From the NCBI RefSeq assembly GCF_938017615.1, contig NZ_CALIJA010000032.1, forward strand, positions 1 to 6,215: DNA of 6,215 nt, in the 5' to 3' direction. Under the pieces are notes generated by a model that ran no database searches, was not told where the DNA came from, and worked only from the letters and a program-made list of their open reading frames with translations. Numbering within the stretch: the first letter of the stretch is position 1; each line of letters opens with the position of its first letter. The stretch comes from an uncultured Campylobacter sp. (GTDB lineage: Bacteria > Campylobacterota > Campylobacteria > Campylobacterales > Campylobacteraceae). Position numbers and translations under genes: made by a program. Shown here one piece after another: positions 6,133 through 6,215 of this stretch.

Positions 6133-6207
6133 GAAATCGTTTTTTATGAAATTTATTTTCTAAAAAATTTGGAATTTTGTTTTGAAAAATTCTGAAATTT
6201 GTTTTTC
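6133..6207. repeat. Degenerate AT-rich repeats downstream of xerH
   Basis: Variants of GAAATTT[A/G]TTTTC recur at 6148-6160, 6172-6184 (GAATTTTGTTTTG) and 6194-6207 (GAAATTTGTTTTTC), spaced 24 and 22 bases apart, with a looser relative at 6133. The A- and T-tracts recur roughly each or every second helical turn, which could bend the DNA. Opposed TATGAAA (6146-6152 region) and TTTCATA (6204-6210) words are also present. No gene is visible between the terminator and the window end. It may be a promoter or regulatory region of a gene beyond the edge. Confidence 0.4.
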
Positions 6208-6215
6208 ATACTAGC

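Noticed and set aside
6122..6215. CRISPR array in the repetitive AT-rich tail
   Set aside because: The repeats are about 13 bases, degenerate and unevenly spaced, with no unique spacers of regular length.

Overview
The window most likely comes from a Campylobacter chromosome, probably one of the higher-GC oral species such as C. gracilis. This is inferred from three things: a single XerH-type tyrosine recombinase rather than an XerC/XerD pair, the epsilonproteobacterial form of malate dehydrogenase, and a base composition in which moderately GC-rich coding sequence is dotted with AAATTT/AAATTTT strings that become very dense between genes. The species assignment is not proven by the sequence.

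Layout, left to right: (1) positions 1-341 hold no convincing gene and contain a long imperfect inverted repeat plus many AAATT-rich short repeats. (2) mdh, malate dehydrogenase, minus strand, 342-1223. (3) A 109-bp gap with a 20-bp perfect AT palindrome and a GC hairpin. (4) mltG, endolytic murein transglycosylase, minus strand, 1333-2283. (5) A 128-bp divergent promoter region. (6) A large AsmA/YhdP-like (DUF3971-type) envelope protein, plus strand, 2412-5003. (7) xerH, plus strand, 5000-6061, overlapping the previous gene by ATGA. (8) A strong intrinsic terminator at 6097-6121. (9) A 94-bp AT-rich tail with degenerate repeats.

The genes form two divergent transcription units. The leftward one carries mltG (it cuts nascent glycan strands at the inner membrane) and then mdh (TCA cycle), perhaps with its own promoter. 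The rightward one couples an AsmA-like protein, of a family linked to lipid transport between the membranes, with the chromosome-dimer recombinase XerH. No functional link between the two products of the rightward unit is evident beyond translational coupling.

All four genes are intact and belong to known families. I do not see a clearly new biological system. The observations most worth checking are the recurring 14-bp palindrome AAATTTTAAAATTT, the structured leader with a three-codon mini-ORF ahead of the AsmA-like gene, the inverted repeat at the left edge, and the repeated AT-rich elements downstream of xerH.
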